A DNA stretch of 64,000 nucleotides from Halichoerus grypus (lineage: Eukaryota > Chordata > Mammalia > Carnivora > Phocidae), in contig NC_135715.1 of assembly GCF_964656455.1 (NCBI RefSeq), positions 167,616,437 through 167,680,436 of the forward strand, given 5' to 3'. The position numbers were made by a program, and so were the translations under genes. Under the pieces are notes generated by a model. It had not been told where the DNA came from. It made no database searches and saw nothing but the letters and a program-made list of their open reading frames with translations. Positions within the stretch are counted from its first letter, which is position 1; every line of letters starts with the position of its first letter. Positions 33,511 to 45,057 of the stretch are shown here, piece after piece.

Positions 33511-34984
33511 TATATCATCATAATCATCATTACAGGAAATAAAGTAACAGCTCCTTAACAATCTTGTCTTGGTGATTTGCTATCAAAGCATTTCACTACA
33601 GGAATTGTCTAATGAAATAATCTTATTGGTGAATTGTAGAAAGACTAACACATGACAGCTTGAAAAGTACCTGAAAGGCTCATGCTTCACTCCAGATCTA
33701 TCTCTTACTACGTATGTACCCAACCTGAGTGTTCCTATTTCTTTAAAAGGGAGAAAATAATACCACCTTATATGGCCTCATAGTGTGGAATAAGTAAGAA
33801 TCCACATAAGGTGCCCATTTTATAGCTTAATAAAGTCCATCTTTCTATTTCCAACCAAACTTTTAGCATTGATAATAACATTTAGAAAGAGATAAATTAT
33901 GTGGTACATCTATAGATGCATGAGAAATATATGTATAACTCTATCATTTGCTTACTTCCTAAGATTTTTCTGCAGACAGTGGAAGATTATGCATGTAAAA
34001 GAGTTTTGTTAGGGGAAGGAAATCATCAAGAAGTTCTTATCTATTTTCCCCCTATAATTTAACATACCTTTGCAAGGTACTTAGTATGTTAAAGGATTTT
34101 CTAAACAAAAGAGTGCCATATTATTCATGTATGTGATAAGATGCTTATAGTGACAATCATGCTTATTATTGTAATTCAAACAAAATATGGAATTTTTCAT
34201 ATGTAAAAGTAGACTAATTAGAGAATTAATGTGTACAATACATTAACTAGTGAAATAAGTTATATATTCAAGAGTAACTTTGTCTGTCATAAGGTTCAAA
34301 TAGCAAGGGACTAAATAAGTAAAAGTGTCATAGCCAGAGGTTATCTACTTCAGATTCTATGGATGGAATGAGGTTAATTTCATTGAATTAAAACCATCTG
34401 AGAGCAAAGATGGATGTACAAGGTTAAAAGATTGAAAACAATAGAAATAAGAAAATAAAATATGTTACAGTAAAACAAAACTATTACTGAAAAAGACATC
34501 TTCATGTTGATTAAGGAATTTTTTCATATTTTAAAGTCATCACTTTTGAATAAAGAGGTCACTCACATTTAGGTCTCTCTCTCTGTCTCCCTCCCATTAA
34601 TACGTAAACTATCATTTAACAGATGTATTAAAACTATTAAGAAATCGTGTCCCTCATGAATCACTGGGGCTGTTCACATCACCATCCCTTGTTTCTGGAT
34701 GACACAGTGGATTCTTTTCCCCTCTACCTGATGCCTGTGGATGTGAAATGGTGCCCAAGATCTGAAGTGAAATTAAACTTAGCTCAGACACATGGCCAGA
34801 AGAAAAAGCAGTGGCACGTGGGTGACACTTCCTGGGTCTCTTGTTTTGTGACCTCGGTCAATCCCTTTCTCAGCATCAGTTTGCTCACAGTTCCCATATG
34901 GCATGGCCAGCTTCACTTCCCACTAGTTCCCAATCCTCAGGAAAAGATGTAACTGATTTGATTCTTGCCAGAGGAGAAGCTTAA
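33511..34984. other. UNC80 intron 5, no gene or named repeat
   Basis: AT-rich to about 34560, then balanced. A 101-codon open frame at 34647-34952 has no family resemblance, and I regard it as chance. Confidence 0.4.
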
Positions 34985-35165
34985 TGTGGTCATAAAAGCA
35001 CAGACCCTGGAGCCAGAAAGCCTGGGCTTGAACCTTCATGTGAGGGTCAAATGATCTTGGGCAAGTTAAACTCCCTGTGCCTTAGTGTCTTTATCTGTAA
35101 AATGGGTCTAATAGTATTCGATATGTTATAATAGGGTTATTGTAAGGGTTAAATGAGTTGAGAGA
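34985..35165 (+). mobile_element. MIR SINE, sense (intron 5)
   Basis: CAGACCCTGGAGCCAGAAAG, GATCTTGGGCAAGTTAAACT, ATCTGTAAAATGGGTCTAAT and GTAAGGGTTAAATGAGTTG follow the MIR order. Confidence 0.85.
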
Positions 35166-35625
35166 GTAGTTCCCCTCCCCCTTATCTGTGGTTTCACTTT
35201 CTGCAGTTTCAATTCCCTGTGGTCCAAAAGCAGATGATTTAATCCTCCTTCTGACAAATTGTCAGAAGGTCAGTAATTAATACTATGTCACAACGCCTAC
35301 GTCCTTGACCTCACTTCATCTCTTCACATAGGCATTTTATCATCTCACATGATTACAAGAAGGGTGAATACAGTACAATAAAGTATTTTGAAAGAAAAAG
35401 AAACCACATTCACATAACTTCTATTACAGTATATTGTTGTAATCATTTGATTTTATTAGTGATTATTGTTAATCTCTTACTATGTGCAATTTATAAATTA
35501 AACTCTATCATAAGTGCATATGTGTAGGAAGAAACAGTATATTTAGGGTTCAGTAGTATCCACAGTTTGAGGCATCCACTTGCAAGAGATCTCCAGCAGA
35601 TAAGAGAGGAGTACTGTATACGTAA
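35166..35625. mobile_element. Tigger-type (TcMar) element (intron 5)
   Basis: Inverted ends: TAGTTCCCCTCCCCCTTATC at the left and GATAAGAGAGGAGTACTGTA at the right. The interior has ATCTGTGGTTTCACTTTCTG and GTAGTATCCACAGTTTGAGG, as in short Tigger derivatives. No transposase frame remains. Confidence 0.7.
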
Positions 35626-35966
35626 AATGCTTTAAAAAGGATGTGGCAGATACTTGGTACTATACAGTATTTTTATTTTTTTTATTTTTAGTATTTTTAT
35701 TTTTAGTATTGCCAACTTTTTAGCACCATAGCCTGTTGAGTCAGACTGAATAGATGAAGAAATCTGCATTGTTATGATAACCTAGAAATGCAAAGGTTTT
35801 TTAATTGGTTACTTGATTCCTCTTACAACATATGCTATTAAATGTCTTCTTTCCAGGTGATAATATATTAAAATGTTTTTTTTAAAGAAGTGAACTGATA
35901 AAATAAAATGAGCTTATTTATCATAATCTTATAACATTTGTGATAGTATTTCTCCTGTCTTGGCAG
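35626..35966. other. End of UNC80 intron 5
   Basis: A low-complexity TATTTTTATTTTTAG repeat is at about 35665-35710; the rest is AT-rich. It ends in TTCTCCTGTCTTGGCAG. Confidence 0.5.
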
Positions 35967-36040
35967 CTAAGAGAAGCTCTCCTATCAACAGCCAAAGTCA
36001 AACCTGTGAATCACCAAATCAAGATGCAAGACATCGAGAG
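35967..36040 (+). CDS. UNC80: UNC80 exon 6, part of residue 242 to 266
   Basis: The acceptor is CTGTCTTGGCAG|CTA and the donor GAGAG|GTGAGT, a strong site. At 74 bases it encodes (A)KRSSPINSQSQTCESPNQ and DARHRE, ending in phase 0. It is serine-rich and polar with an RSSP site, and so probably an exposed, possibly phosphorylated linker. It is too short to appear as an open frame; it was found by following the phase from exon 5. Confidence 0.93.
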
Positions 36041-36264
36041 GTGAGTTTATTGTGATCATGGGAAGAAAGGAGGTAGTCATTTCCTGGATGTAGTAGTGTG
36101 AAGGATAAGATGAGTTCTAGAATGATACTACCTGGTTTCAAAGCAAGTTCCTACTCCTGAATATAAATCTTTAAGTAGTCTCCGGTTTTCTATCTGTCAA
36201 GTATGGAAAATAATTTTATACACTTTCCCAGTGTGGGAGTGCTGAAACAGAAGCGTGTATGACT

Positions 36265-36463
36265 GTGCTTTATCTTTGTGGCAAGTGAGTAATCAGTGGT
36301 GCTTTATCTCAGTGGCAAGTGAGTAATCAGTGGTGCTTTATCTCAGTGGCCAGGGTGTAATCAGTGGTGCTTTATCTCAGTGGCCAGTGTGTGATCAGTA
36401 GTGCTCTATCTAATGTCTAGTGTGTAATCTGTAGTGCTTTACTTCAATGGCTAGTGTGTAACA
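36265..36463. repeat. 34-bp minisatellite, about six units (intron 6)
   Basis: Units start with GTGCTTTATCT and end with AATCAGTG: 36265, 36299, 36333, 36367, 36401 and 36434. The first four are 34 bases, the fifth is 33 and the last partial. Units 1-3 are very alike and the later ones drift. It lies about 225 bases after exon 6. Confidence 0.93.
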
Positions 36464-36776
36464 TTCGATAAGTGTTAGTTATCATTATTCTTCCCCCATT
36501 AGTTAAAGTGTCCTCTTGTTCTCAATTATTAAATCTCCTTAATATTCTTTAGGCAAGCCTAATCTAGCTAAGATAATGTTGCAGCAGGTGGGGAGGAAGG
36601 AGTAGAAAGGAGGCATTAGGTATAGTCCTATCCCTTAAGAAATCTAAAGTTTAATGATACATCAAGACAAATCCACATAAAACAGAATATGCATAATAAA
36701 AAAGAATATAATTCAGTGAAAAATGTTCATGCATTCTTTGGTTTGGAAAAGAAAGAAATGAAGGCCAGGGTAGTTC
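36464..36776. other. UNC80 intron 6 before the L1
   Basis: Unassigned AT-rich sequence that ends at the left target repeat of the L1. Confidence 0.4.
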
Positions 36777-37667
36777 AAAGCCACATGGTTAGAGGATTGG
36801 GAAAAGATGGCGGAGGAGTAGGGGACCCTATTCCAACTGGTCCCCAGAATTGAGCTCGATATCTACCAGAGCACTCTGAGCACCCACGAAACCAGCCTGA
36901 GATGTAAGAAGATCTGGATTTCTACAAACAGAATATTGCAGGCAGTTGGTTTCGAGGTATGAAGCAGGGAGCCGTGATTCCATGGGCAGATATCAGAGGA
37001 TAACGGCAGTGGGAAGGAGCCTGGCCGTGGGGATCCTGCACCACTGGTGAGCAATAGCCTCCTGCGCTGGGGACGGACACAGACTCGAAGACTGGTAGCA
37101 GCGGGAAAGGACTTTAGCGCAGCCCCCCTGATGGAAACTGGAGCAGTAGGGGCCCCATGTGTGAACTGGGGGTGGCTGGCGGTTTTAGAAGCACAAAGGG
37201 CAGAGACATGCCCTGACCTGGAGGCAAGAACTGGGAGCACTGCGGAGGGGCGCACAACCCAGGATGCTGCAGTTTATAACAGCATGGACAGAAACAGAAA
37301 CAGTGTGGCCTGGAGAGCTCACTGAAGAACAGACTGTGGTCTCTCTGCTCTGAGGCAGAGGGTTGGAAACGGTCTCTTCTGCTCTGACTCTCAGAAGAGA
37401 CGTGGAAAGCCGCCAGGGAAAGCCGCCAGAGAACAAAAGCCCTAAAAAACCGGTTCCCACTGAGTCCATCCCCCACCACAGGGGGGCAGGGCAACTCTGC
37501 CCAAACAGGGTTGCCTGAGTAACATCACGGCAGGCCCCTCCCCCAGAAGATAGGCTGGGAAAACAAGAGGCCAGCAACCCTAAGGTCCTTAGAAAACAGG
37601 TGCATCTTGCTTGGGTTGTGGTCAATAATTTGGACTCTATACATTCCCTCAACCACCCCTCAACAGA

Positions 37668-38495
37668 ATGACGAGGAGGAGGAACACCCAAAATAGGAAA
37701 GACTCAGAGATTATGATTTATGCTGCAGATTTACAAATGGATGCAGATATAACCAAGATGTCGGAGATGGAATTCAGGCTAGCAATTGTGAAGACAATAG
37801 CTAGAATGGAGAAATCAATTAATGGCAACATAGAGTCTCTAAGGGCAGAAATGAAAGATGAATTGGCAGAACTTAAAAATGCTATCAATGAGATCCAATC
37901 TAATCTAGATAATCTAACAGCTAGGGTAAGTGAGGCAGAAGAACGAATTAGTGACCTGGAAGACAATTTAATAGATAAAAAGGGAAAAGAGGAGGCAAGG
38001 GAAAAACAACTCAGAATCCATGAAAATAGAATCAGAGAAATAAGTGACACCATGAAGCATTCCAATGTCAGAATTATTGGAATCCCGGAGAGGGTGGAGA
38101 GAGAGAAAGGACTAGAAGATATATTTGAGCAAATTGTAGCTGAGAACTTCCCTAATCTGGGGAATGAAACAAACATTCGCGTCCTAGAGGCAGAGAGGAC
38201 CCCTCCCAAGATCAAGGAAAACAGGCCAACACCCTTGCATGTAATAGTAAAACTTGTAAATCTTAGAACCAAGGAAACCATCTTAAGGGCAGTTAGGGGG
38301 AAGAGATTCCTTACGTACAGAGGGAGAAACATCAGAATAACGTCAGACCTATCCACAGAGACCTGGCAAGCCAGAAAGGCCTGGCAAGACATATTCAGGG
38401 TACTAAACGAGAAGAACATGCAGCCAAGAATACTTTACCTGGCAAGGCTGTCATTTAGAGTGGATGGAAAGATGCAGAGCTTCCAAGACTGGTAG
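37668..38495 (+). CDS. L1 ORF1 protein, C-terminally shortened
   Basis: 275 codons from ATG to TAG. The protein is the RNA-binding chaperone that trimerises and coats L1 RNA in the cytoplasm. A long coiled coil spans about residues 45-130 (heptads through MEKSINGNIESLRAEMKDEL); an RRM-type strand, NVRIIGIPE, is at 133-141; the C-terminal domain starts near 185. The stop at 38493-38495 falls inside a segment that continues in the same frame for about 20 codons to a TAA, so it appears premature (an apparent CAG-to-TAG change by family comparison). The last part of the C-terminal domain is lost. It is shorter than the usual ORF1p. Confidence 0.85.
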   Translation: MTRRRNTQNRKDSEIMIYAADLQMDADITKMSEMEFRLAIVKTIARMEKSINGNIESLRAEMKDELAELKNAINEIQSNLDNLTARVSEAEERISDLEDNLIDKKGKEEAREKQLRIHENRIREISDTMKHSNVRIIGIPERVEREKGLEDIFEQIVAENFPNLGNETNIRVLEAERTPPKIKENRPTPLHVIVKLVNLRTKETILRAVRGKRFLTYRGRNIRITSDLSTETWQARKAWQDIFRVLNEKNMQPRILYLARLSFRVDGKMQSFQDW

Positions 38496-38635
38496 AAACT
38501 GAAAGAATATGTGACCACTAAGCCAGCCCTGCAAGAAATATTAAGGGGGGTTCTATAAAAGGAGAAAGACCCCAAGAGTGATATACAACAGAAATTTACA
38601 GGACAATCTATAAAAACAAGGTCTTCACAGGCAAC

Positions 38636-41600
38636 ATGATGACAATTAATTCATATCTTTCAATAATCACTCTCAACGTGAATGGCCTAAATGCTCCCAT
38701 AAAACGGCATAGGGTTGCAGATTGGATAAAAAGACAGGACCCATCCATATGCTGTCTACAAGAGACTCATTTTGAACCTAAAGATACATCCAGACTGAAA
38801 GTGAAGGGATGGAGATCCATCTTCCATGCCAGTGGACCTCAAAAGAAAGCTGGGGTAGCAATTCTTATAACAGACAAATTAGATTTTAAACTAAAGACTG
38901 TAGTTAGAGACACAGAAGGATACCATATCATTCTTAAAGGGTCTATCCAACAAGATCTAACAATTGTAAATATCTACACCCCCAACATGGGAGCAGCCAT
39001 CTACATAAGCCAACAGTTAACCAAAATAAAGAGTCATATTGATAACAATATGTTAATTGTAGGAGACCTTAATACTTCACTCTCAGCAATAGACAGATCA
39101 TCTAAGCAGAAAATCAACAAAGAAACAAGACTTTTGAATGACACACTGGACCAGATGGACCTCATAGATATATACAGAACATTCCACCCTAAAACAACAG
39201 AATACTCATTCTTCTTGAGCGCACATGGAACTTTCTCCAGAATAGACCACATACTGGGTCACAAATGAGGACTCAACCGACACCAAAAAATTGAGATTAT
39301 TCCCTGCATATTCTCAGGCCACAATGCTTTAAAACTGGAACTCAATCACAAGAAAAAATTTCGAAGAAATTCAAACACTCGGAAGTTAAAGACCACTCTG
39401 CTCAAGAATGTTTGGGTCAACCAAGAAATCAAAGAACTTAAACAATTCATGGAAACCAATGAGAACGAAAACACATTGGTCCAAAACCTATGGGATACTG
39501 CAAAGGCGGTCCTAAGGGGGAAATACATAGCCATCCAAGCCTCACTCAAAAAAACAGAAAAATCCAGAATTCACCAGCTAACTCCACACCTTAAAGAACT
39601 AGAGAAACAGCAACAAACGATGCCTAAGCCACGCATTAGAAGAGAAATAATTAAGATTAAAGCAGAGATCAATGAATTAGAAACCAGAAACACAGTAGAT
39701 CAGATCAATGAAACTAGAAGCTGGTTCTTTGAAAGAATTAATAAGATCAATAAACCAGACTTCTCCAAAAGAAAAGAGAAAGGACTCAAATTAATAAAAT
39801 TATGAATGAAAGGGGAGAGATCACAACTAACACCAAGGAAATAGAAACATTATTAGAAATTATTATCAACAACTATATGCCAATAAACTGAGCAATCTGG
39901 ATGAAATGGAGGCCTTCCTGGAAACCTATAAGCTGCCAAGACTGAAACAAGAAGAAATTGGCAACCTGAATAGGCCAATAACTAGTAACGAGATTGAAGC
40001 AGTGAACAAAAAACCTCCCAAAAAACAAGAGTCCAGGGCCTGATGGATTCCCTGGGGAATTCTACCAAACATTCAAAGAAGAAATAATACCTATTCTACT
40101 GAAGCTATTTCAAAAAATAGAAACAGAAGGAAAACTTCCAGACTCATTCTATGAGGCCAGCATTACCTTAATTCTCAAACCAGGCAAAGACTCGATCAAA
40201 AAGGAGAATTTCAGACCGATATCCCTGATGAATATGGATTCCAAAATCCTCAACAAAATCCTAGCTAATAGGATCCAACAATACATTAAAAGGATCATCC
40301 ACCACGACCAAGTGGGATTTATCCCGGGATGCAAGGGTGGTTCAACATTTGCAAATCACTCAATGTGATAGAACACATTAATAAGAGGAGAGAGAAGAAC
40401 CATATGGTCCTCTCAATTGATGCAGAAAAAGCATTTGACAAAATACAGCATCCTTTCCTGATTAAAACTCTTCAGAGTATAGAGATAGGGGGAACATTCC
40501 TCAAGTTCATAAAATCCATCTATGAAAAACCCACAGCAAATATCACCCTCAATGGGGAAAAGCTGAGAGCCTTTCCCTTAGGATCAGGAACACGTCAAGG
40601 ATGCCCACTCTCGCCCTATTGTTCAACATAGTACTAGAAGTCTTAGCAACAGCAATCAGACAACAAAAAGAAATAAAAGATATTCAAATTGGCAAAGAAG
40701 AAGTCAAACTCTCTCTTTTCACAGATGACATGGTACTTTATGTGGAAAACCCAAAAGACTCCACCCCCAAATTACTAGAACTCGTACAGCAATTCAGTAA
40801 TGTGGCAGGATACAAAATCAATGCACAGAAATCAGTTGCTTTCTTATACACTAACAACGCAACTGTAGAAAGAGAAATTAGAGAAACGATTCCATTTATA
40901 ATAGCACCAAAAACCATAACATACCTCGGAATAAACCTAACCAAAGAGGTAAAGAATCTATATTCTAGGAACTACAGAATGCTCATGAAAGAAATTGAAG
41001 AAGACACAAAAAGATGGAAAAACATTCCATGCTCATGGATTGGAAGAATAAACATTGTTAAAATGTCTATGCTACCCAGAGCAATCTATACCTTCAAACG
41101 CCATCCTGATCAAAATTCCAATGACATTTTTCAAAGTGCTGGAACAAACAATCCTAAAATTTGTGTGGAATCAGAAAAGACCCCAAATCATGAAGGAAAT
41201 GTTGAAAAAGAAAAACAAAGCTGGGGGCATCACGTTGCCTGATTTCAAGCTATATTACAAAGCTGTGATCATCAAGACAGTATGGTACTGGCACAAAAAC
41301 AGACATATAGACCAATGGAACAGAATAGAGAGCCCAGATATGGACCCTCAACTCTATGGTCAAATAATCTTTGACAAAGCAGGAAAAAATATGCAATGGA
41401 AAAAAGACCATCTCTTCAATAAATGGTGCTGGGAAAATTGGACAGCCACATGCAGAAGAATGAAACTCGACCATTCTCTAACACCATACACAAAGATAAA
41501 CTCAAAATGGATGAAAGACCTCAATGTGAGACAGGAATCCATCCAAATCCTAGAGGAGAACATAGGCAGTAACCTCTTTGACATCACCCACAGCAACTTC

Positions 41601-42449
41601 TTTCAAGATACATCTCCAAAAGCTAGTGAAACAAAAGCAAAAATGAACTTTTGGGACTTCATCAAGATAAAAAGCTTCTGCACAGCAAAGGAAACAGTCA
41701 ACAAAACAAAGAGGCAAGCCACAGAATGGGAGAAGATATTTGCAAATGACACTACAGATAAAGGGCTGGTATCCAAGATCTATAAAGAACTTCTCAAACT
41801 CAACACCCAAAAAACAAATAATAAAGTCAAAAATGGGCAGAAGATATGAAAAGACACTTCTCTGAAGAAGACATACAGATGGCTAACAGACACATGAAAA
41901 AATGTTCATCATCATTAGCCATCAGGGAAATTCAAATCAAAACGACATTGAGATACCACCTTACACCAGTTAGAATGGCAAAAATGGACAGGGAAAGAAA
42001 CAACAAATGTTGGAGAGGTTGTGGAGAAAGGGGAACCCTCTTACACCGTTGGTGGGAATGCAAGTTGGTACAGCCACTTTGAAAAAAAAGTGTGGAGGTG
42101 CCTCAAAAAATTAAAAATAGAGCTACCCTATGACCCAGCAATTGCACTCCTGGGTATTTACCCCAAAGACACAGATGTAGTGAAAAGAAGGGCCATATGC
42201 ACCCCAGTGTTCATAGCAGCAATGTCCGCAATAGCCAAATTGTGGAAAGAGCCAAGATGCCCTTCAACAGATGAATGGATAAAGAAGATGTGGTCCATAT
42301 GTACAATGGAATATTACTCAGCCATCAGAAAGGATGAATACCCAACTTTTACCTCAACATGGATGGGACTGGAGGAGATTATGCTAAGTGAAATAAGTCA
42401 AGCAGAGCAAGTCAATTATCATATGGTTTCACTTATTTGTGGAACATAA
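38636..42449 (+). pseudogene. L1 ORF2 (endonuclease/reverse transcriptase), broken
   Basis: The intact product would nick DNA and reverse-transcribe L1 RNA. The endonuclease part runs from 38636 with NVNGLNAP, LQETHF, VGDLNTS and RIDHILGH, then a TGA at 39266-39268. The following SDH catalytic triplet reads SGH (39314-39322). The frame resumes to 39805, then shifts and has further stops. Reverse transcriptase pieces follow: [16 protein letters not shown] (40329-40631) and, after a frameshift near 40605, LFTDDMVLY, where the FADD catalytic box reads FTDD (40718-40729). More shifts come near 41060, 41850 and 42030; the last piece ends at 42449. It cannot make an active protein. Confidence 0.92.
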
Positions 42450-42740
42450 GGAATAGCATGGAGGACACTAGGAAAAGGAAGGGAAACATGAAGGGGGGGG
42501 AAATAGGAGGGAGAGATGAACCATGAGAGACTATGGACTCTGAGAAACAAACAGGGTTCTAGAGGGGCGGGGGGTGCGGGGATTGGTTAGCCTGGTGATG
42601 GGTATTAAGGAGGGCATGTACTGCATGGAGCAATGAGTGTTATACGCAAACAATGGATTGTGGATCACCACATCAAAAACTAACTATGTATTGTATGGTG
42701 ACTAACATAACATAATAAAATAAAATAAAATTTAAAAAAA

Positions 42741-42772
42741 TATATGTATTTCTAGGTTTTCCAGATATACAA
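42741..42772 (+). mobile_element. Putative L1 3' transduction
   Basis: After the L1's own A-rich end (TTTAAAAAAA) come about 30 unique bases, TATATGTATTTCTAGGTTTT and CCAGATATAC, then AATAAAAAAA and the right target repeat. Non-L1 sequence between two poly-A tracts inside the duplication is the signature of read-through transcription at the source locus. Confidence 0.7.
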
Positions 42773-42795
42773 TAAAAAAAAAAGCCGCATGGTTA

Positions 42796-43689
42796 TGTAT
42801 ACTGGCATTAATTTAGTATGTTTTTAGATGACCTACCTTCACTTCCAATTCAACACGTGCAAAATGCAATTTTCTGCTTTCCAGCAACATTGGATCCTCT
42901 TTCTAACCGATGCATTACTGTCAGCGGTGCCATCATCCTTTCTCCCCTCAAAACTGCAAATGTTGGAGTCCTATTATATCTACTGTTTCCTGAACATTTG
43001 CTGAGTACAGACACTGTGATTTGTCTGCTATATTTTATCTATTCTAAGATATATATTTTTTTCACTTTTAACATATTTGAAGTCAGGTGTTTGATGATCT
43101 TTGGTCTCTTAAAACCTCCCTGCCTGGTAGCAGTATTGATAAGGTTGTCATTTTCATAAGGTTGTGCAGCATGAATTTGTCATTTCCAGCATCTAACTTT
43201 GCAGAATCAGGATCAGTGACTTAGAAGAATATGTCAGAGGTAATAGTGGAGTACTCTTTTAAGAAATAACACTTTGAAGAAATAACATTTTTGACACAGA
43301 AAAAGTTACTCTATGGAAAAACATGTATCAAAAACTCTGATTTAAAATTTAGAAATTTCAAGAACACCTCTACCAATTTATTTCACTTATATCATCCTTT
43401 TTACATATACACAGGATGAATATATAATCAAAAGCTATGCCTAAATAAGTCTAAGTAAGATAGTGCTTTTAATAAATATATTAGAAAAAGTCCTCCCTGA
43501 TAAGTGTCTTAGTTTAATTAACAGAATTTTTTCTTAATTGAACATAAAATAATCGTGTCTTATAACTGATGACATATTAGAGACAACAAAATACGTCTCC
43601 TATTTCATTCTTCTTCCTCATCTCAATTTGAGTTCTTGCTGAGTCATATTGTTTTATCTTGTTATGTTGCTCATATGTGTTCTTTATTC
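42796..43689. other. UNC80 intron 6, no named repeat
   Basis: AT-rich with no exon seen. A 113-codon open frame at 42818-43159 has no family resemblance and contains intron-like composition. Confidence 0.4.
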
Positions 43690-44240
43690 TCTATGCCCGC
43701 TACTACCCTCTAAATCCAGGTCCTCATTACTAGATTGCAGCTAGAACCACCTAATTGGATTTTTCTACCTCTAGGCTCTCCTGCTTCACATAAATACCAC
43801 TTAATAATGCCTGACTAATCTTCCTAATGCATCATTTATTTATTAACTCATCATTCCACAGAGGCTTATTATATGCAAGGTTGCCGTTCTTTCTTTATAT
43901 CCCCTGCTCCCTAGGAACCTATAGTGGATTTCTTTTACCATCACCTCCAGACCAAACTCTTCTCCCTGGTTCTCTGTGCCTTCTACCACCTAGCATCATT
44001 TTTCTTAAGTGACCTTGTTTACCCCTTCAGTTAGTTAAGCACTGCTTCTCATATATAGATCATGCTGCTTTAGCCTCTGGGTCTTTGCTCAGACTGTCTC
44101 CTCTATGTGGATTGCTATCTTTCCTCTTCATTGCCTGTCTAAATTTTATCTTTCTTTTAAGGACCAATTAAGATCTCAACTCTCCCATGAACTCCTGTCC
44201 AGTCACTCTAAATCTGCACTGCCTCATATGGTAACCACGA
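43690..44240 (+). mobile_element. L2 LINE, sense (intron 6)
   Basis: Pyrimidine-rich L2-type text: TAGAACCACCTAATTGGATT, TCTCCCTGGTTCTCTGTGCC, TTCATTGCCTGTCTAAATTT and TAAGATCTCAACTCTCCC. Diverged and perhaps in two pieces. Confidence 0.5.
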
Positions 44241-44733
44241 GGCTCATGTGGCTCTTGAACACTTGAAATAAGGCTAGTTTGAATTGAGATGTGTTCGAAG
44301 TATCAAATGTACACCAAATTTTGACTACTTAGTATGAAAAAAACGTATATCTTAATGATGATTTTTATATTGATTACATGTTGAAATAATAATTTGGGGT
44401 TAAACAGAATATAATATTAAAATTTCACCAATTTTTATTATTTTTAAAATTAGATATGTCTCATGTTTGTGGCTTGTATTATATTTCTATTGGGTATGTT
44501 ACTCTAACCTATATTTGTCTTAAACTTAACTGTAAGTTCTTGATTTCAAGGTTCAGATTCATCTAATACTTTTTTATCTCCCAAATTACCCAACACGAAG
44601 CACACATAGCATGCTCATGCTAAAGGATTCTCTGATCTAGTTCAGAGGACTTATTTTATGAAATTTCTAGCAGTGTATTTGTCTCTCTATGCATCATGGT
44701 TGGACAGTGCTTTCTTATTTTACATATGAAAAT
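44241..44733. other. UNC80 intron 6, unassigned
   Basis: Sequence such as CTCATGTGGCTCTTGAACAC, AACACTTGAAATAAGGC and ATTGAGATGTGTTCGAAGT resembles a common old mammalian DNA element, but I cannot define its ends. No exon was seen. Confidence 0.35.
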
Positions 44734-44750
44734 AGAAATTATGAGAACTA

Positions 44751-45040
44751 TATGTTAAGGGAAAAAAAAGAAGAAGAAGATAGCAGGAGGGGAAGAATGA
44801 AGGGGGGGAAATCGGAGGGGGAGACGAACCATGAGAGACGATGGACTCTGAAAAACAAACTGAGGGTTCTAGAGGGGAGGGGGGTGGGGGGATGGGTTAA
44901 CCTGGTGATGGGTATTAAAGAGGGCACGTTCTGCATGGAGCACTGGGTGTTATGCACAAACAATGAATCATGGAACACTACATCAAAAACTAATGATGTA
45001 ATGTATGGTGATTAACATAACAATAAAAAATTTTAAAAAA
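44751..45040 (+). mobile_element. Short retroposon with L1 3'-UTR body (copy B)
   Basis: Starts TATGTTAAGGGAAAAAAAAG, then AAGAAGAAGATAGCAGG and an L1 3'-UTR body ending in CAATAAAAAATTTT. The perfect 17-bp target-site duplication AGAAATTATGAGAACTA is at 44734-44750 and 45041-45057. The duplication proves an independent insertion, yet its 5' start matches copy A at 32329. Confidence 0.92.
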
Positions 45041-45057
45041 AGAAATTATGAGAACTA

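Larger units (their letters stand above)
36792..42780 (+). mobile_element. Nearly full-length L1, sense to UNC80 (intron 6)
   Basis: About 6 kb: a 5' UTR of about 880 bases with AAGATGGCGG (36804-36813), a YY1-like site near the start, then ORF1, a 140-base spacer, ORF2 remains, 3' UTR, poly-A, a short extra sequence and a second poly-A. The target-site duplication is AAAGCCACATGGTTA (36777-36791) and AAAGCCGCATGGTTA (42781-42795), 14 of 15 identical. It is a fairly recent insertion by repeat identity but is now inactive, with ORF1 shortened and ORF2 broken many times. Confidence 0.93.

Noticed and set aside
34647..34952. 101-codon open frame in intron 5 as a host gene or retrocopy
   Set aside because: No family resemblance, no poly-A tail and no target repeats were seen.
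36265..36463. Regular direct repeats resembling a CRISPR array
   Set aside because: The units abut with no unique spacers and the genome is mammalian, so it is a minisatellite.
36863..37691. Three minus-strand open frames of 126-168 codons
   Set aside because: They are antisense to the GC-rich 5' UTR of the intron 6 L1.
37718..38419. 233-codon minus-strand open frame
   Set aside because: It is the exact antisense shadow of L1 ORF1, whose plus-strand product has the expected domains.
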